From Arctopsyche grandis (Eukaryota; Arthropoda; Insecta; Trichoptera; Hydropsychidae): 64,000 nt of DNA. Both the position numbers and the translations under genes were made by a program. Below the pieces are notes generated by a model, which was given only the letters and a program-made list of their open reading frames with translations, was not told the DNA's origin and did no database searches. The DNA lies in the NCBI RefSeq assembly GCF_051622035.1, contig NC_135362.1, forward strand, positions 11,349,501 through 11,413,500, written 5' to 3'. Of the stretch, positions 38,501 through 44,324 are shown one piece after another; the stretch's first letter is position 1, and the number at the start of each line of letters is the position of its first letter.

Positions 38501-41198
38501 GTCGGGAAAATGTTTAACTACATAATCCTATAATTTGAGCACAGCGTCGGCTCTCATCAAAGCATAAATTGAGACGTGCCTTATCTTGAAAAGATGTGAA
38601 GACTTAACACGTTTACCTGAAAGGATCTGAGGATTAGGTACACTCAAAGGTATCGATGGCAAGCATAGATTGCAATGGTTAAAAAAAAGTTGAAAAACTA
38701 TGTATGTAGTTGTCTAGTAACTAGTTGACTGGCTTTCTGTAATCATTTTTGTGTAAACATAATGTAAAAATTACAATAATATTCATAATCTGGATAAATC
38801 AATTTTCAACGTCTCTAAAAAAATAACTTGGATATAATATGTAGATAGTCTAAGATGTTAACATATTTAATTTATAAGTTTATTTGTTTCAATAATTTTA
38901 TTGTTTTTATTTAAAATAGACAAATACAAATATTTTGCGTACAGTAAATAATTTCTAGTAAAAAAAATTATTCCATAAGTTCTATCGAGTCTGTGAAAAT
39001 GTATATGTAGTTATTGCTTAATAGTCCTTTATAACATTTAAAATAATAAATAGATTCAAAAAAACATGTTCTTATTTATATGCATGTTATTTGTGTAATT
39101 AATTCAACCTCGGCGGGCTATTTTTATGTAATGTTTTTGATATTTGAGTAAATCCTAAATTTTATATAATTAATCTACCCTCTGACGTACATATGTATGT
39201 ATTTTTAATATGTAATATGTTAGGGCTGGTGGCCAATCCTATATATACCCCAGAGGTTTGTCACCTCACAAGAAAGTAAACATAATATATGTACATATGT
39301 ACATAAAAAAATTACCTTCACCAAAAACGAATAAATTTCGGGGTGGAGTAAAATAAAAGTTTCAAAATAACAAACATTAATATTAAATAGAGCAAAAAGC
39401 GGATAAAAACATACACACAGAAGAGTTGAATTTGTTTATAAAATAAAATAAAAAATACTAATAACCATGATAGCGATACAAATTGAGCGCAAATGTATGG
39501 AAACTTGCACAAGACAAAAGTTCTACTTCCGGCTGTCGGATTTTGTTCAATTTTTTTTTAATACTTAAAGTCACTATCAGTATTATACAAATTAAATATT
39601 AAGAAAATACAAATAATTTAAAAGGGCAAAATAAAATAATGAAATATTGTTTTAAAAAAAAATACTACTTCCGGTTTACGAATTCTGACCAAAACCTTAT
39701 CAGCTCTAAGTTAGTACATAAATAATACAAATATAAATTTTCAGCTTAATACGCTCAGGGGTGTGGACAGAATCCAGGCGACAACATTTTTGACCTTTCT
39801 AAGAGGAAAAAATAAAGGAAAGTAAAATAGGCACATGTGTATGTATGTTGATACATCGAAACATTTAAATGAGCTTCAAAATAATCTAAAATAAAATAAA
39901 AATCCGGGTTTCAATGTATGTAAAATCCATTTATACCAATTTTTATTGTCGTTAAATAAACGATTTAACAGCATATTTATTAATAACTAGTGTTTTTACC
40001 CGGCTTCGCTCGGTATTTATAATACAAACCGCTTAAACATGGCCAATCTATTGTAAACATTTTATTAAATTGATTTGAATAGTTTTAATTTATTTAAATT
40101 TATTTGAATATTAATTTGTTTTTCCACGAACCAACAATAGTTACATTCAAAGTCTCCTTCGAAATTATATATCTATTAGTGTTTTCACTCAGCTTCGCTC
40201 GGTATTTGTAATACAAACCGCTTAAACATGGCCAATCTATTGTAAACATTTTATTAAATTGATTTGAATAGTTTCAATTTATTTAAATTATTTGAATATT
40301 CATTTGTTTTTCCACGAACCAACAATAGTTACATTCAAAGTCTCCTTCGAAATGATATATCTATTAGTGTTTTCACTCAGCTTCGCTCGGTATTTGTAAT
40401 ATAAACCGCTTACACATGGCCAATCTAATAGTAAACATTTTATTAAATTTATTTGAATAGTTTTATTTTATTTAAATTTATTTGAATATTCATTTGTTTT
40501 TCCACGAACCAACAATAGTTACATTCAAAGTCTCCTTCGAAATTACATATATATCTATTAGTGTTTTCACTCAGCTTCGCTCGGTATTTGTAATATAAAC
40601 CGCTTACACATGGCCAATCTAATAGTAAACATTTTATTAAATTTATTTGAATAGTTTTATTTTATTTAAATTTATTTGAATATTCATTTGTTTTTCCACG
40701 AACCAACAATATTTACATTCAAAGTCTCCTTCGAAATTATATATCTATTAGTGTTTTTACTCAGCTTCGCTCAGTTTTTTTATTAAATTGAACGTCACCG
40801 TCTCTACGAACCAAACATATATACATACATACATACAAAGTCTCTTTCGAAATTATATATTAGATTAGATTTAAAAATGTGTAACAAAAACCAAAAATAA
40901 TAAAGGAACCATTTCGTTAATTTTTCCACCTACTACAATAGACATGAAACGTTGAAATGAATGTCTTACCGAAAAAATCATGAGCCGCGTGAAACCCTGA
41001 AGCGGCCGCAGCGAGATGATGCAGCCTGAGGGCGGGGGGCGCCAATGGGGGCCTGGGGGGCCTCGGAGGCCGGGGCGCCAGCAGACTCGCTATGGTAAAA
41101 GCAGCCCCGGGGGCGCCGGCTCCACCCGCGGCCGCCCCCGTCTGCCCTCCCCCGCCGCCCTCCCCCATCGCATCCCCGCATCCAGCGGCGCCCCGCAT
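1184..41198 (-). CDS. Gsc: goosecoid homeobox gene, whole coding span (3 exons)
   Basis: Joining 41198-40970, 34273-34044 and 1342-1184 gives an open frame of 205 residues with compatible splice phases (1, then 0) and GT/AG borders. The protein has an N-terminal eh1/GEH repression motif ([11 protein letters not shown], about residue 37), a Pro/Arg/Ala-rich linker, and a full homeodomain beginning [20 protein letters not shown] and ending in [15 protein letters not shown]. Lys at homeodomain position 50 is typical of Gsc/Bicoid-class factors that bind TAATCC. In the known family, goosecoid is a nuclear repressor acting in embryonic patterning and the foregut/nervous system, using eh1 to recruit Groucho. 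The intron inside the homeodomain, between Glu and Val-Trp-Phe, is a common site in paired-like genes. The N-terminal half is short and Gly/Ala/Pro-rich compared with many relatives. Identification is firm; the exact start codon is less so. Confidence 0.93.
1385..1640 (-). mobile_element. Helitron-like short element, minus copy (TGTCTG-type family)
   Basis: Read on the minus strand it runs TATATAAAAATCAATGTGTG, TCTGTTTGCCTGTC, CAACCGATTGCGATGAAAC, GGAATGAGTGGCATTGCAAC. This aligns by eye with the copy at 16790-17128. The family pattern (TGTCTG repeats, an 'accgatt-rgatgaaa' block, then a GC-rich end) is widespread in insects. It lies only about 40 bp inside intron 2 from the Gsc exon 3 acceptor. 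Element class is inferred, not proven. Confidence 0.5.
5069..5740. mobile_element. Non-autonomous hAT-like element with CAGTGGCGGACTGG termini
   Basis: The left end CAGTGGCGGACTGG (5069) is matched by its inverted copy CCAGTCCGCCACTG ending at 5740. Both sides are flanked by TATATATA, compatible with an 8-bp target duplication but ambiguous inside a TA tract. The 672-bp interior has repeated GGGCCC motifs and no transposase reading frame. Confidence 0.65.
5741..5810. repeat. (TA)n microsatellite
   Basis: An uninterrupted run of about 35 TA units directly follows the right end of the element at 5069-5740. Confidence 0.98.
5825..5935 (-). mobile_element. tRNA-derived SINE head fragment
   Basis: Read on the minus strand, this shows a tRNA-like head with a box-B-like GGATTCAATCCC and an A-box-like AACAGCTCAGTGCTTAG. 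It resembles the head of the SINE at 17150-17397. Only the head and a short piece of body are present. Confidence 0.5.
6165..6240 (-). mobile_element. SINE body fragment
   Basis: The string AATGAAATCAGATAAATTGA and the following CTGATCGGAAACGATGAGTC match the body of the SINE copies at 17150-17397 and 41911-42315. Confidence 0.45.
8270..8720 (+). pseudogene. Non-LTR retrotransposon (jockey-like) 3' coding remnant
   Basis: The frame 8297-8527 reads [19 protein letters not shown], then [16 protein letters not shown] and [14 protein letters not shown], the pattern of the C-terminal region of jockey-type reverse transcriptases. After a frame change the sequence continues as [20 protein letters not shown] near 8615-8690, the usual end of such proteins. 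No catalytic RT domain remains. It is a 5'-truncated, frameshifted, dead copy. A related copy lies at 54185-54600. Confidence 0.7.
8756..9065 (-). mobile_element. Helitron-like element with GC-rich internal segment
   Basis: On the minus strand it starts TCTAATATAATGTCG and ends near CTAG at 8756. It shares ATGGCTAATCTAATAGTAAA and GTCTCTTTCAAAATTATATG with the 39988-40866 array. The usual GC hairpin beside the 3' end is degraded. A segment of about 65 bp at 8938-9003, including GGCGCCTGCGCCCCCGGGGA, is not present in the other copies. Confidence 0.6.
10768..10846. repeat. Three imperfect tandem copies containing CCAATC(A)AAACG and CTTTGA
   Basis: Three units of about 27-29 bp share CCAAYCASAAACG, and the first two follow it with CTTTGAYSA. 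Each holds a CCAAT-like core, and the first has CTTTGATC, a TCF/LEF-type site. A TATATATAAGC sequence follows at about 10858. It could be a regulatory cluster or a TE fragment; no coding content is seen. Confidence 0.45.
14040..14220. mobile_element. MITE related to the 50942-51132 element
   Basis: It begins ATCTAACCTGGTACCAACT and contains AGTTGAAGTGTATTTTCACT, CTAGTTGGAATATATTCCGT and ACGTAAGTTGATT. All are shared with the element at 50942-51132. The right end has decayed. Confidence 0.5.
14415..14890 (+). pseudogene. LINE endonuclease/reverse transcriptase C-terminal fragment (RTE/CR1-like)
   Basis: The 151-codon frame 14421-14876 reads [20 protein letters not shown], then [20 protein letters not shown]-like text, [28 protein letters not shown] and ELFRAAEDR. 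This is the standard C-terminal tail of insect endonuclease/reverse-transcriptase LINEs. The catalytic RT and endonuclease domains are absent, so it is 5'-truncated. An AAGAAGAAG-type tail directly follows the stop. The frame is intact over this length, which suggests a fairly young insertion. Confidence 0.8.
14935..15110. repeat. Fragment of the CCAAGTGTA/ACTAGTTTGTTCATA MITE family
   Basis: CTCGTTTGTTTATGAACATA, TCTGGCCAGTTATACTGTAC and the following text resemble the interior of the copies at 32958-33240 and 33324-33710. No complete ends are visible. Confidence 0.4.
15124..15193. repeat. (CA)n microsatellite
   Basis: A nearly pure CA run of about 35 units with one GA interruption near its start. 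Confidence 0.98.
16470..16747. mobile_element. MITE with about 70-bp terminal inverted repeats
   Basis: The left arm 16470-16539 (starting GTGACGAGACAGAATGTTAA) is the near-perfect reverse complement of the right arm 16678-16747 (ending TTTAACATTCTATCTCGTCAC). The arms differ at a few positions. The 138-bp centre has no coding potential. No clear target duplication was identified. Confidence 0.75.
16790..17128 (+). mobile_element. Helitron-like short element with GGGAAC minisatellite
   Basis: It begins near AAAATTGAATGTCTGTCTGT, contains CACTGAACCGATTAGGATGG, and ends GCATGCCGGGTTCAGCTAGT. A GC-rich end followed by CTAG resembles Helitron-like 3' termini. Internally there is an ACGGGAACGAGAAC-type 6-bp tandem repeat (about 16993-17082). 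Homologous to the copy at 1385-1640. It produces a long open frame with an Arg/Glu repeat that is not a real gene. Confidence 0.55.
17150..17397 (-). mobile_element. tRNA-derived SINE
   Basis: On the minus strand the 5' head has TGGCTCGGTGGTTAATACTA (A-box-like) and GGGTTCAATCCC (B-box-like), as in a tRNA. The unrelated body includes CTGGTCAGACTTAGATATTT, TTTCCTATCAGGGTTTGCCA and GTTGAAGCGGTTCC, and it ends TGTCACCACTATG. Related copies occur at 26160-26410 and 41911-42315. Confidence 0.75.
18260..18480. mobile_element. Small non-autonomous element with GGCGC-rich interior
   Basis: It opens CAGTCCCGG and closes CCGGCACTGGTCA, so the ends are short imperfect inverted repeats. GGTCAGTAA occurs exactly on both sides (18251-18259 and 18481-18489), possibly the target duplication, though TGGTCAGTAA is common locally. 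Internally CGCCTTTGGCGC-type motifs recur. No coding content. Confidence 0.45.
18905..18985. repeat. (TA)n microsatellite
   Basis: A pure TA run of about 40 units. Confidence 0.98.
19185..20125 (+). mobile_element. Internally deleted hAT element with 8-bp target duplication
   Basis: The ends CAGTGGTTCTCAAGTGCGGCC (left) and ...GCCTGAGAACCACTG (right) form an inverted pair. They are flanked by a perfect 8-bp direct repeat CTCTAAAA (19177-19184 and 20126-20133). This is the hAT signature. The interior keeps only the C-terminal part of a transposase (separate entry). At 941 bp it is much shorter than an autonomous hAT. Confidence 0.9.
19622..19966 (+). pseudogene. hAT transposase C-terminal (dimerisation) domain fragment
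   Basis: The open frame carries [40 protein letters not shown] and [13 protein letters not shown], the classic hAT dimerisation region. There is no proper start codon: the frame is entered from degenerate upstream sequence that still hints at homology ([13 protein letters not shown] near 19490-19525). The catalytic RNase H-like core and BED finger are missing. It lies inside intact hAT ends, so it is a deletion derivative and not a domesticated gene, although the surviving frame is notable. Confidence 0.85.
20951..21549. mobile_element. Non-autonomous hAT-like element, GGAGTCGG family copy 1
   Basis: A perfect 8-bp direct repeat ATTACAAG flanks it (20943-20950 and 21550-21557). The ends are degenerate relatives of CAGGGCTGTGGAGTCGG. 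Near the ends are ATCGACTCCAACTCC and AGGAGTCGGTTAATTG, the same motifs as in the element at 29172-29711. The short frame inside is not recognised. Confidence 0.65.
22085..22460. promoter_or_regulatory. GC-rich island within Gsc intron 2
   Basis: Positions 22230-22450 are GC-rich in an AT-rich intron and hold GATAA, TGACGTCC (CRE-like) and GCACGTGC (E-box) motifs. No splice-bounded coding exon was recognised. A regulatory role is only an inference from position and composition. Confidence 0.25.
23195..23335 (+). mobile_element. SINE fragment
   Basis: GCTGGCCCGGTGTTGCCAAC, CAGACCTTGGATATATGAG, ATCTGACTTCATTGTTGAAA and CGGTTCCACCAATTTGGCA parallel the SINE copies at 26160 and 5825. Head and tail are decayed. 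Confidence 0.45.
26160..26410 (+). mobile_element. tRNA-derived SINE, plus-strand copy
   Basis: It begins AGCCAGCAGATCGGTGGTTG, with the B-box-like CGGGTTCAAGC downstream. The body CTGGTCAGACTTGAATATTT, CGTATCCTATCAGAGTTTGC and TTGTTGAAACGGTTCCTCAT matches the copies at 17150 and 41911. It ends near TTGTCACCACCATTTG. Confidence 0.75.
29172..29711. mobile_element. Non-autonomous hAT-like element, GGAGTCGG family copy 2
   Basis: The left end TAGGGTGTGGTGTCGG and the right end CCGACTCCACAGCCCTG form an inverted pair. The flanks GTAGAAAT and GTATAAAT match at 7 of 8 positions, as expected for an aged 8-bp target duplication. Near the left end GTTAAAAATTAAC is a small palindrome. The interior is AT-rich and non-coding. 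Confidence 0.65.
30840..31250. other. GC-rich, poly-G and CCACCC-rich island in Gsc intron 2
   Basis: The island contains G tracts at about 30881-30895 and 31240-31256 and repeated CCACCC/GGGTGG motifs. Several overlapping open frames exist on both strands, rich in Pro/Ser/Arg, none with a recognisable domain. I treat it as non-coding. It could be a regulatory element or a G-quadruplex-prone region. Confidence 0.3.
32958..33240. mobile_element. Partial MITE of the CCAAGTGTA family
   Basis: It starts CCAAGTGTAAATTTCATTAA and contains ATACTAGTTTGTTCATAAAC and TTCATGCACACACTATTAGG. It is a truncated neighbour of the complete copy at 33324-33710. Confidence 0.55.
33324..33710. mobile_element. 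MITE with long diverged terminal inverted repeats (CCAAGTGT...ACACTTGG)
   Basis: The left end CCAAGTGTACATTTAGTTCT, continuing through ACTAGTTTGTTTATACACGA, is mirrored at the right by CGTGTACGAACAAACTAGTA and ends GAACACTTGG. The repeats exceed 50 bp with several mismatches. The 387-bp element has no transposase. Relatives occur at 32958-33240, 49105-49560 and 14935-15110. Confidence 0.7.
34044..34273 (-). CDS. Gsc: Gsc coding exon 2 (linker and most of the homeodomain)
   Basis: This exon encodes [20 protein letters not shown], a proline patch, then [10 protein letters not shown] onward to DLKEERVE. It ends in GAG followed by the donor GTACGT at 34043-34042. The 5' border is phase 1 after an acceptor reading TGTAGCAG, which offers two in-frame AG choices 3 nt apart (exon starting at 34273 or 34270). 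Either choice restores the frame and differs by one alanine. Confidence 0.93.
35444..35506. repeat. (TA)n microsatellite
   Basis: A pure TA run of about 31 units inside Gsc intron 1. Confidence 0.98.
36110..36510. other. GC-rich segment in Gsc intron 1
   Basis: The segment is distinctly GC-rich. The open frame 36102-36449 lacks a recognisable domain. Motifs such as CGGCACGGCGCGGGCGGGGA occur near 36340. I see no exon borders that join it to Gsc. It may be regulatory. Confidence 0.25.
39510..39800. repeat. Two imperfect copies of a TACTTCCGG-containing unit
   Basis: TTCTACTTCCGGCTGTCGGA (39519) and TACTACTTCCGGTTTACGAA (39663) begin two loosely matching stretches about 145 bp apart, each followed by similar AT-rich text. 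This resembles a transposon-derived repeat, class unknown. Confidence 0.4.
39988..40866 (-). mobile_element. Head-to-tail tandem array of Helitron-like elements in Gsc intron 1
   Basis: Four units of about 188-194 bp plus one internally deleted unit of about 115 bp are repeated in the same orientation. On the minus strand each unit begins near TATATAATTTCGAAG and ends with a GC-rich inverted-repeat-like block CCGAGCGAAGCYGRG, then TRAAAACACTAR. The outermost unit begins TCTAATATATAATTTCG and ends CTAG followed by TT. A TC start, GC-rich hairpin, CTAG end and insertion between A and T are Helitron-like hallmarks. No Rep/helicase is encoded. Confidence 0.75.
40970..41198 (-). CDS. Gsc: Gsc coding exon 1 (eh1 repression motif)
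   Basis: The frame is open from an in-frame TGA upstream. The first ATG is at 41198, giving [16 protein letters not shown] and then the eh1-type motif [12 protein letters not shown] proline/arginine/alanine-rich stretch and the end HAAHDFF follow. The donor reads TCG|GTAAGA at 40969, leaving phase 1, which fits exon 2. The exon is very GC-rich, unlike its AT-rich surroundings. The next Met, at residue 11, could be the real start. A partial copy of this exon's last 35 nt occurs at 55849. Confidence 0.85.
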
Positions 41199-41560
41199 CC
41201 AGCGGCCTGAGCTCAACGTCTCCACCGTGACGACACGAAAATCACCGATTAATCACCAAGAGCGCATCACACGCACAGCACCACTCAAACCACTAACAAC
41301 TTCTAACTCGACACTCGCTCACACATCTTGTTCACGAATGCGATATCGCCGTATTTATTGTCGTACTTTTTGTATCGTACTTTGCCACTGTGGTAAAATC
41401 GGTGCTAGATGTAGTGGCGCGAGAGTCTTTTCAATAATGGCGCGCGTTGTGGCGGGAATGAGCTACGAACCCGAACTCCGGGGGCGGCTCCAGTAGGCGG
41501 GGCTACGCAAATGCGGGGCTCTGATTGGTCGGGTGGCATCTGTCACACGTGAGGATCCCA
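40971..41560 (-). promoter_or_regulatory. Gsc: GC-rich CpG-island-like Gsc promoter and first exon
   Basis: A block of high GC content spans the first exon and its upstream region. Reading on the minus strand upstream of the exon there is a CCAAT box (CCAATCAGAG, about 41522-41531), GC boxes (CCCCGCCTAC; GCCGCCCCC) and GCGCGCCATTATTG, which resembles E2F and Pho/YY1 sites. No TATA box is evident near the exon. This fits a TATA-less developmental promoter, but the start site was not located. Confidence 0.5.
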
Positions 41561-41910
41561 CCGCGGATTATTATAATTAGCGATGAATAACAACACTGTT
41601 ACAGTATAATCCCACTAAATGGTACGGGTTCTTTTTTTTTTATATTTGGCCCTGTCGTGTCAAAACAATCTAGAAATTGTTCATTTAACAAAACTTTTTA
41701 TAGTTCATATGTACATATAAGTTTTTATTTTATTTTTATTTTTTACATATATACCAGGAAGGCCAAATTACATGAAGGTACAAATTACAATTACAATTAC
41801 AATGCAGCATTTTTATTACAAGTCGTTGAATTACGAGAAATTGAAAAACTCGCAAATTAACGAGACATCTATGAATTGCATATAAATTTTATTGTACATT
41901 AATCATACTT

Positions 41911-42315
41911 CAAATAGTGGTGACATAGTAGGTAGGAATGATTTATAGCCAATTTTTTTTTAAACGGGAACCGTTTCAACAATGAAATCAGAGAAAATTG
42001 CCAAACTCTGATAGGAAACGATCTACCTGGAGTCACAATATCCAAGTCTGACCAGCAGCACTACAGATGTACTCAGAATTTTTTTTTTCCAATCGAGGTC
42101 AGCTCATGAGATCGAACCCGGCGCCTCTCGGTGTTAAGCAGAAGCTTAACCCTTTGTGGCCCAACCTCTTTTTTCTTTTTTTCTCTGGTAACGCTAAAAT
42201 CGAAGTTGTGTCGAAATGGAACCACTGAGACACTAGGGAAAAGTAATGAAATTGTGGGCATTCCACGGCACCACTGGGACACAAAGGGTTAACGACCGAG
42301 CTATGCTGCTGGCTC
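41911..42315 (-). mobile_element. tRNA-derived SINE interrupted by a piggyBac-like MITE
   Basis: Read on the minus strand, the head has GAGCCAGCAGCATAGCTCGG and the B-box-like CGGGTTCGATCTC. The body matches the copies at 17150 and 26160, including TTTCCTATCAGAGTTTGGCA. The head is split at a TTAA by the insertion at 42150-42288. Confidence 0.75.
42150..42288. mobile_element. piggyBac-like MITE with TTAA target duplication
   Basis: The ends CCCTTTGTGGCCCA and TGGGACACAAAGGG are inverted repeats with one mismatch. They are flanked by TTAA on both sides (42146-42149 and 42289-42292), the piggyBac target signature. It is 139 bp long, non-coding, and sits inside a SINE. Confidence 0.85.
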
Positions 42316-42354
42316 GCTCGCAATACATTTATTTATTTAAAATTACCTGGTTTG

Positions 42355-42579
42355 TTAGTGTTTATTATTGTTTTACCCGGCTTTGCTCAGTGTTTGTAAT
42401 ATAAACAGCTTAAACATGGCGAATCTAAATAGTAAATATTAATTTGTTTTTTTTTTTAATTTATTTGAATAAAAAAAAATGTATGTCGATATCGTCGTCA
42501 TAGAAACTTTGATTTGTTTTCGATGTTACCAACCAACATTATATACTTACAAAATCGCTTTCGAAATTATATATTAGAT
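42355..42579 (-). mobile_element. Helitron-like element split by a hAT insertion
   Basis: It contains GTTTTACCCGGCTTTGCTCA, ATAAACAGCTTAAACATGGC and TCGCTTTCGAAATTATATAT, matching the 39988-40866 family. Its 5' terminus (minus strand TCTAATATA) is where the hAT element at 42580 inserted. Confidence 0.65.
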
Positions 42580-43284
42580 CAGTGGTTCTTAACCTTTTTG
42601 GAGGTACTGAACCCCACCAGTTTCATATGCTTTCAGACGTTTTGGGGCAACCTGTCAGGTCACACTGGTCATTTTATTTTGTTATTATTTTAAAATAATA
42701 ATAAATTTAATAAAATAAATAAAATAAAAAATATGCGCATTCACCAAACCCTTCTTAATTGGAAAAATAAAATATGATTTTTTTCAAATTCAAAACATAA
42801 GTATATATTTTACTGGTGCACAAAATGAACCGTGCATCAACATCACTGTGTTCACAGAACAAAACCATTAAAACATGATTTTCACACAAAAACAAAAACA
42901 TAATAATGAATATTTACTGCAAATCAGTGTGGCTTCTTCTGTTTTTTCCTTTTAGAGATCAGTTCAGAAATGCGCGGCTTTACCTTGGCAAGTGCCACTC
43001 TCATGTTATTTTCGCAACAAAGTCTGTTCCTTTTCTTCGTTTTTATGTCCAGCATCCTCGAAAAGAATTGCTCGCAAAGATATGTTGTAACAAACGGTAT
43101 GAAAATCTCCAGAGCTTTCTTAGCAATAACAGGGTACGTTACCATTTGTTGACACCAAAACGTTGAGATCGTTGTTGTTCTGAAGAGTTGCTGTTGAACC
43201 TGGCTCTGCTGAATTTCCGTCGAACCCCTGAGATTGACTCACTGAACCCCTGGGGTTCGATCGAACCCAGGTTAAGAACCACTG
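42580..43284 (-). mobile_element. Internally deleted hAT element with perfect 8-bp target duplication
   Basis: The ends CAGTGGTTCTTAACC and GGTTAAGAACCACTG are perfect inverted repeats. They are flanked by TATTAGAT (42572-42579 and 43285-43292), identical on both sides. The minus-strand frame 43145-42924 encodes a hAT C-terminal fragment (separate entry). The element is 705 bp and is nested in a Helitron-like element. Confidence 0.9.
42924..43145 (-). pseudogene. hAT transposase C-terminal fragment (ZBED-type)
   Basis: The frame reads KKALEIFIPFVTTYLCEQFF, SRMLDIKTKKRNRL and ENNMRVALAKVKPRISELI. This is the dimerisation region of hAT/ZBED5-like transposases, where LCE-FS is the conserved core. 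Catalytic residues are absent. It is a remnant inside intact element ends. Confidence 0.8.
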
Positions 43285-44253
43285 TATTAGATATTTGGTA
43301 GATGTGGCATCGTCACACAGTGGTATTTGGCCTGAAAACCTGGCCAAAAATATTTTTTTACCAAAAAATAGCTTTCCGTACTATTACATGAGAGCTATTG
43401 ACGATTGTAAACAATCTTAAAATTGTTGATAATTTTTCAATATTCCTCAAGTTTCGCAGGAGGGCACTTTGTAACAGTTATTAGTTTTTTTCGTCTCAAT
43501 CTTTGAATTTTTTAATAAAAAGTCTTATTATATCAAATACATGCTTTCGGGTTATAGACATTACAGAATCCTCAGAAACTGGAATATAAATAAAGACTGA
43601 AAATATGTAAAAAATTAGAGTACCAAAATACGCTTATTATTGATTATTTTTTTAATCACTTAATCGCCAAGCGCGCACCGGTGCACGCTCTTTCGTGTTT
43701 AAGACTATGATTCGAAATTAATTGACTCTAAGGGTACGACCTTTCAGATAAGTGATTTTTTGTTATACATACATACGTATAACGATAAAAATATGACAAT
43801 TGTAGTAGTTATTTATAATTTTGTAAACGTCGATTAGGTCGTCTCTCATTCTTGTCATCTATAATGTGGAGAGATTCATACTTTTCAATCTCATTTACGT
43901 CTCAAGTCTATTTTAATAAACTATTTTTCTATTTTACACATTATTTTTACTGTTACTATTCACCATATAATCTTATTTTAACGTTTGTGATGTTTTTTGT
44001 AAAACACTTTTTTCTGCAAGTTGTTTTCATCGCAATGAAAAAATCATGTTTTCATGTTTTCAAAATCGATAAAGCGTATTGCTTTTTTTGAATTTTTAAA
44101 ACTAGATGTTACATATTGCGGATTAAATGACTGCAGATGAGAATGAAAGAGATGAAAACTATTGAGATAAGTATTGAGTACTAATGTATACATATGTAAG
44201 TGAGGTAGCAGTATGATGAATTCGATCTAATAAAAAAATCATATTAAACTAAG

Positions 44254-44324
44254 AATGTTGAAAAAAGTTTTAATTCATAGCTAACACTTAAAAAGTTTTA
44301 AGTGTTAGCTACGAATCAACATTT
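44254..44324. repeat. Long hairpin palindrome
   Basis: ATTCATAGCTAACACTTAAAA is followed almost directly by TTTTAAGTGTTAGCTACGAAT, with outer arms AATGTTGA and TCAACATT. The inner stem of about 20 bp has one mismatch and a 2-nt loop. No gene is nearby; Gsc exon 1 lies about 3 kb away. Confidence 0.7.

Larger units (their letters stand above)
34274..40969 (-). other. Gsc: Gsc intron 1 (6.7 kb)
   Basis: The donor is GTAAGA at 40969 and the acceptor is TGTAG(CAG) at 34274. Contents are a (TA)n tract at 35444-35506, GC-rich segments at 36120-36500 and 36600-36660, an imperfect tandem of about 150 bp with the motif TACTTCCGG at 39510-39800, and the Helitron-like tandem array at 39988-40866. The last ends about 100 bp inside the intron from the exon 1 donor. 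The rest is AT-rich sequence without visible genes. Confidence 0.8.

Noticed and set aside
41199..41225. Gsc start at a GTG (41225)
   Set aside because: It is not an ATG. The first in-frame ATG at 41198 is sufficient, and no family evidence supports a non-ATG start.
41016..41496. Plus-strand frames over the Gsc first exon
   Set aside because: They are antisense shadows of GC-rich Gsc exon 1 and promoter, with Pro/Ala/Arg-rich content only.
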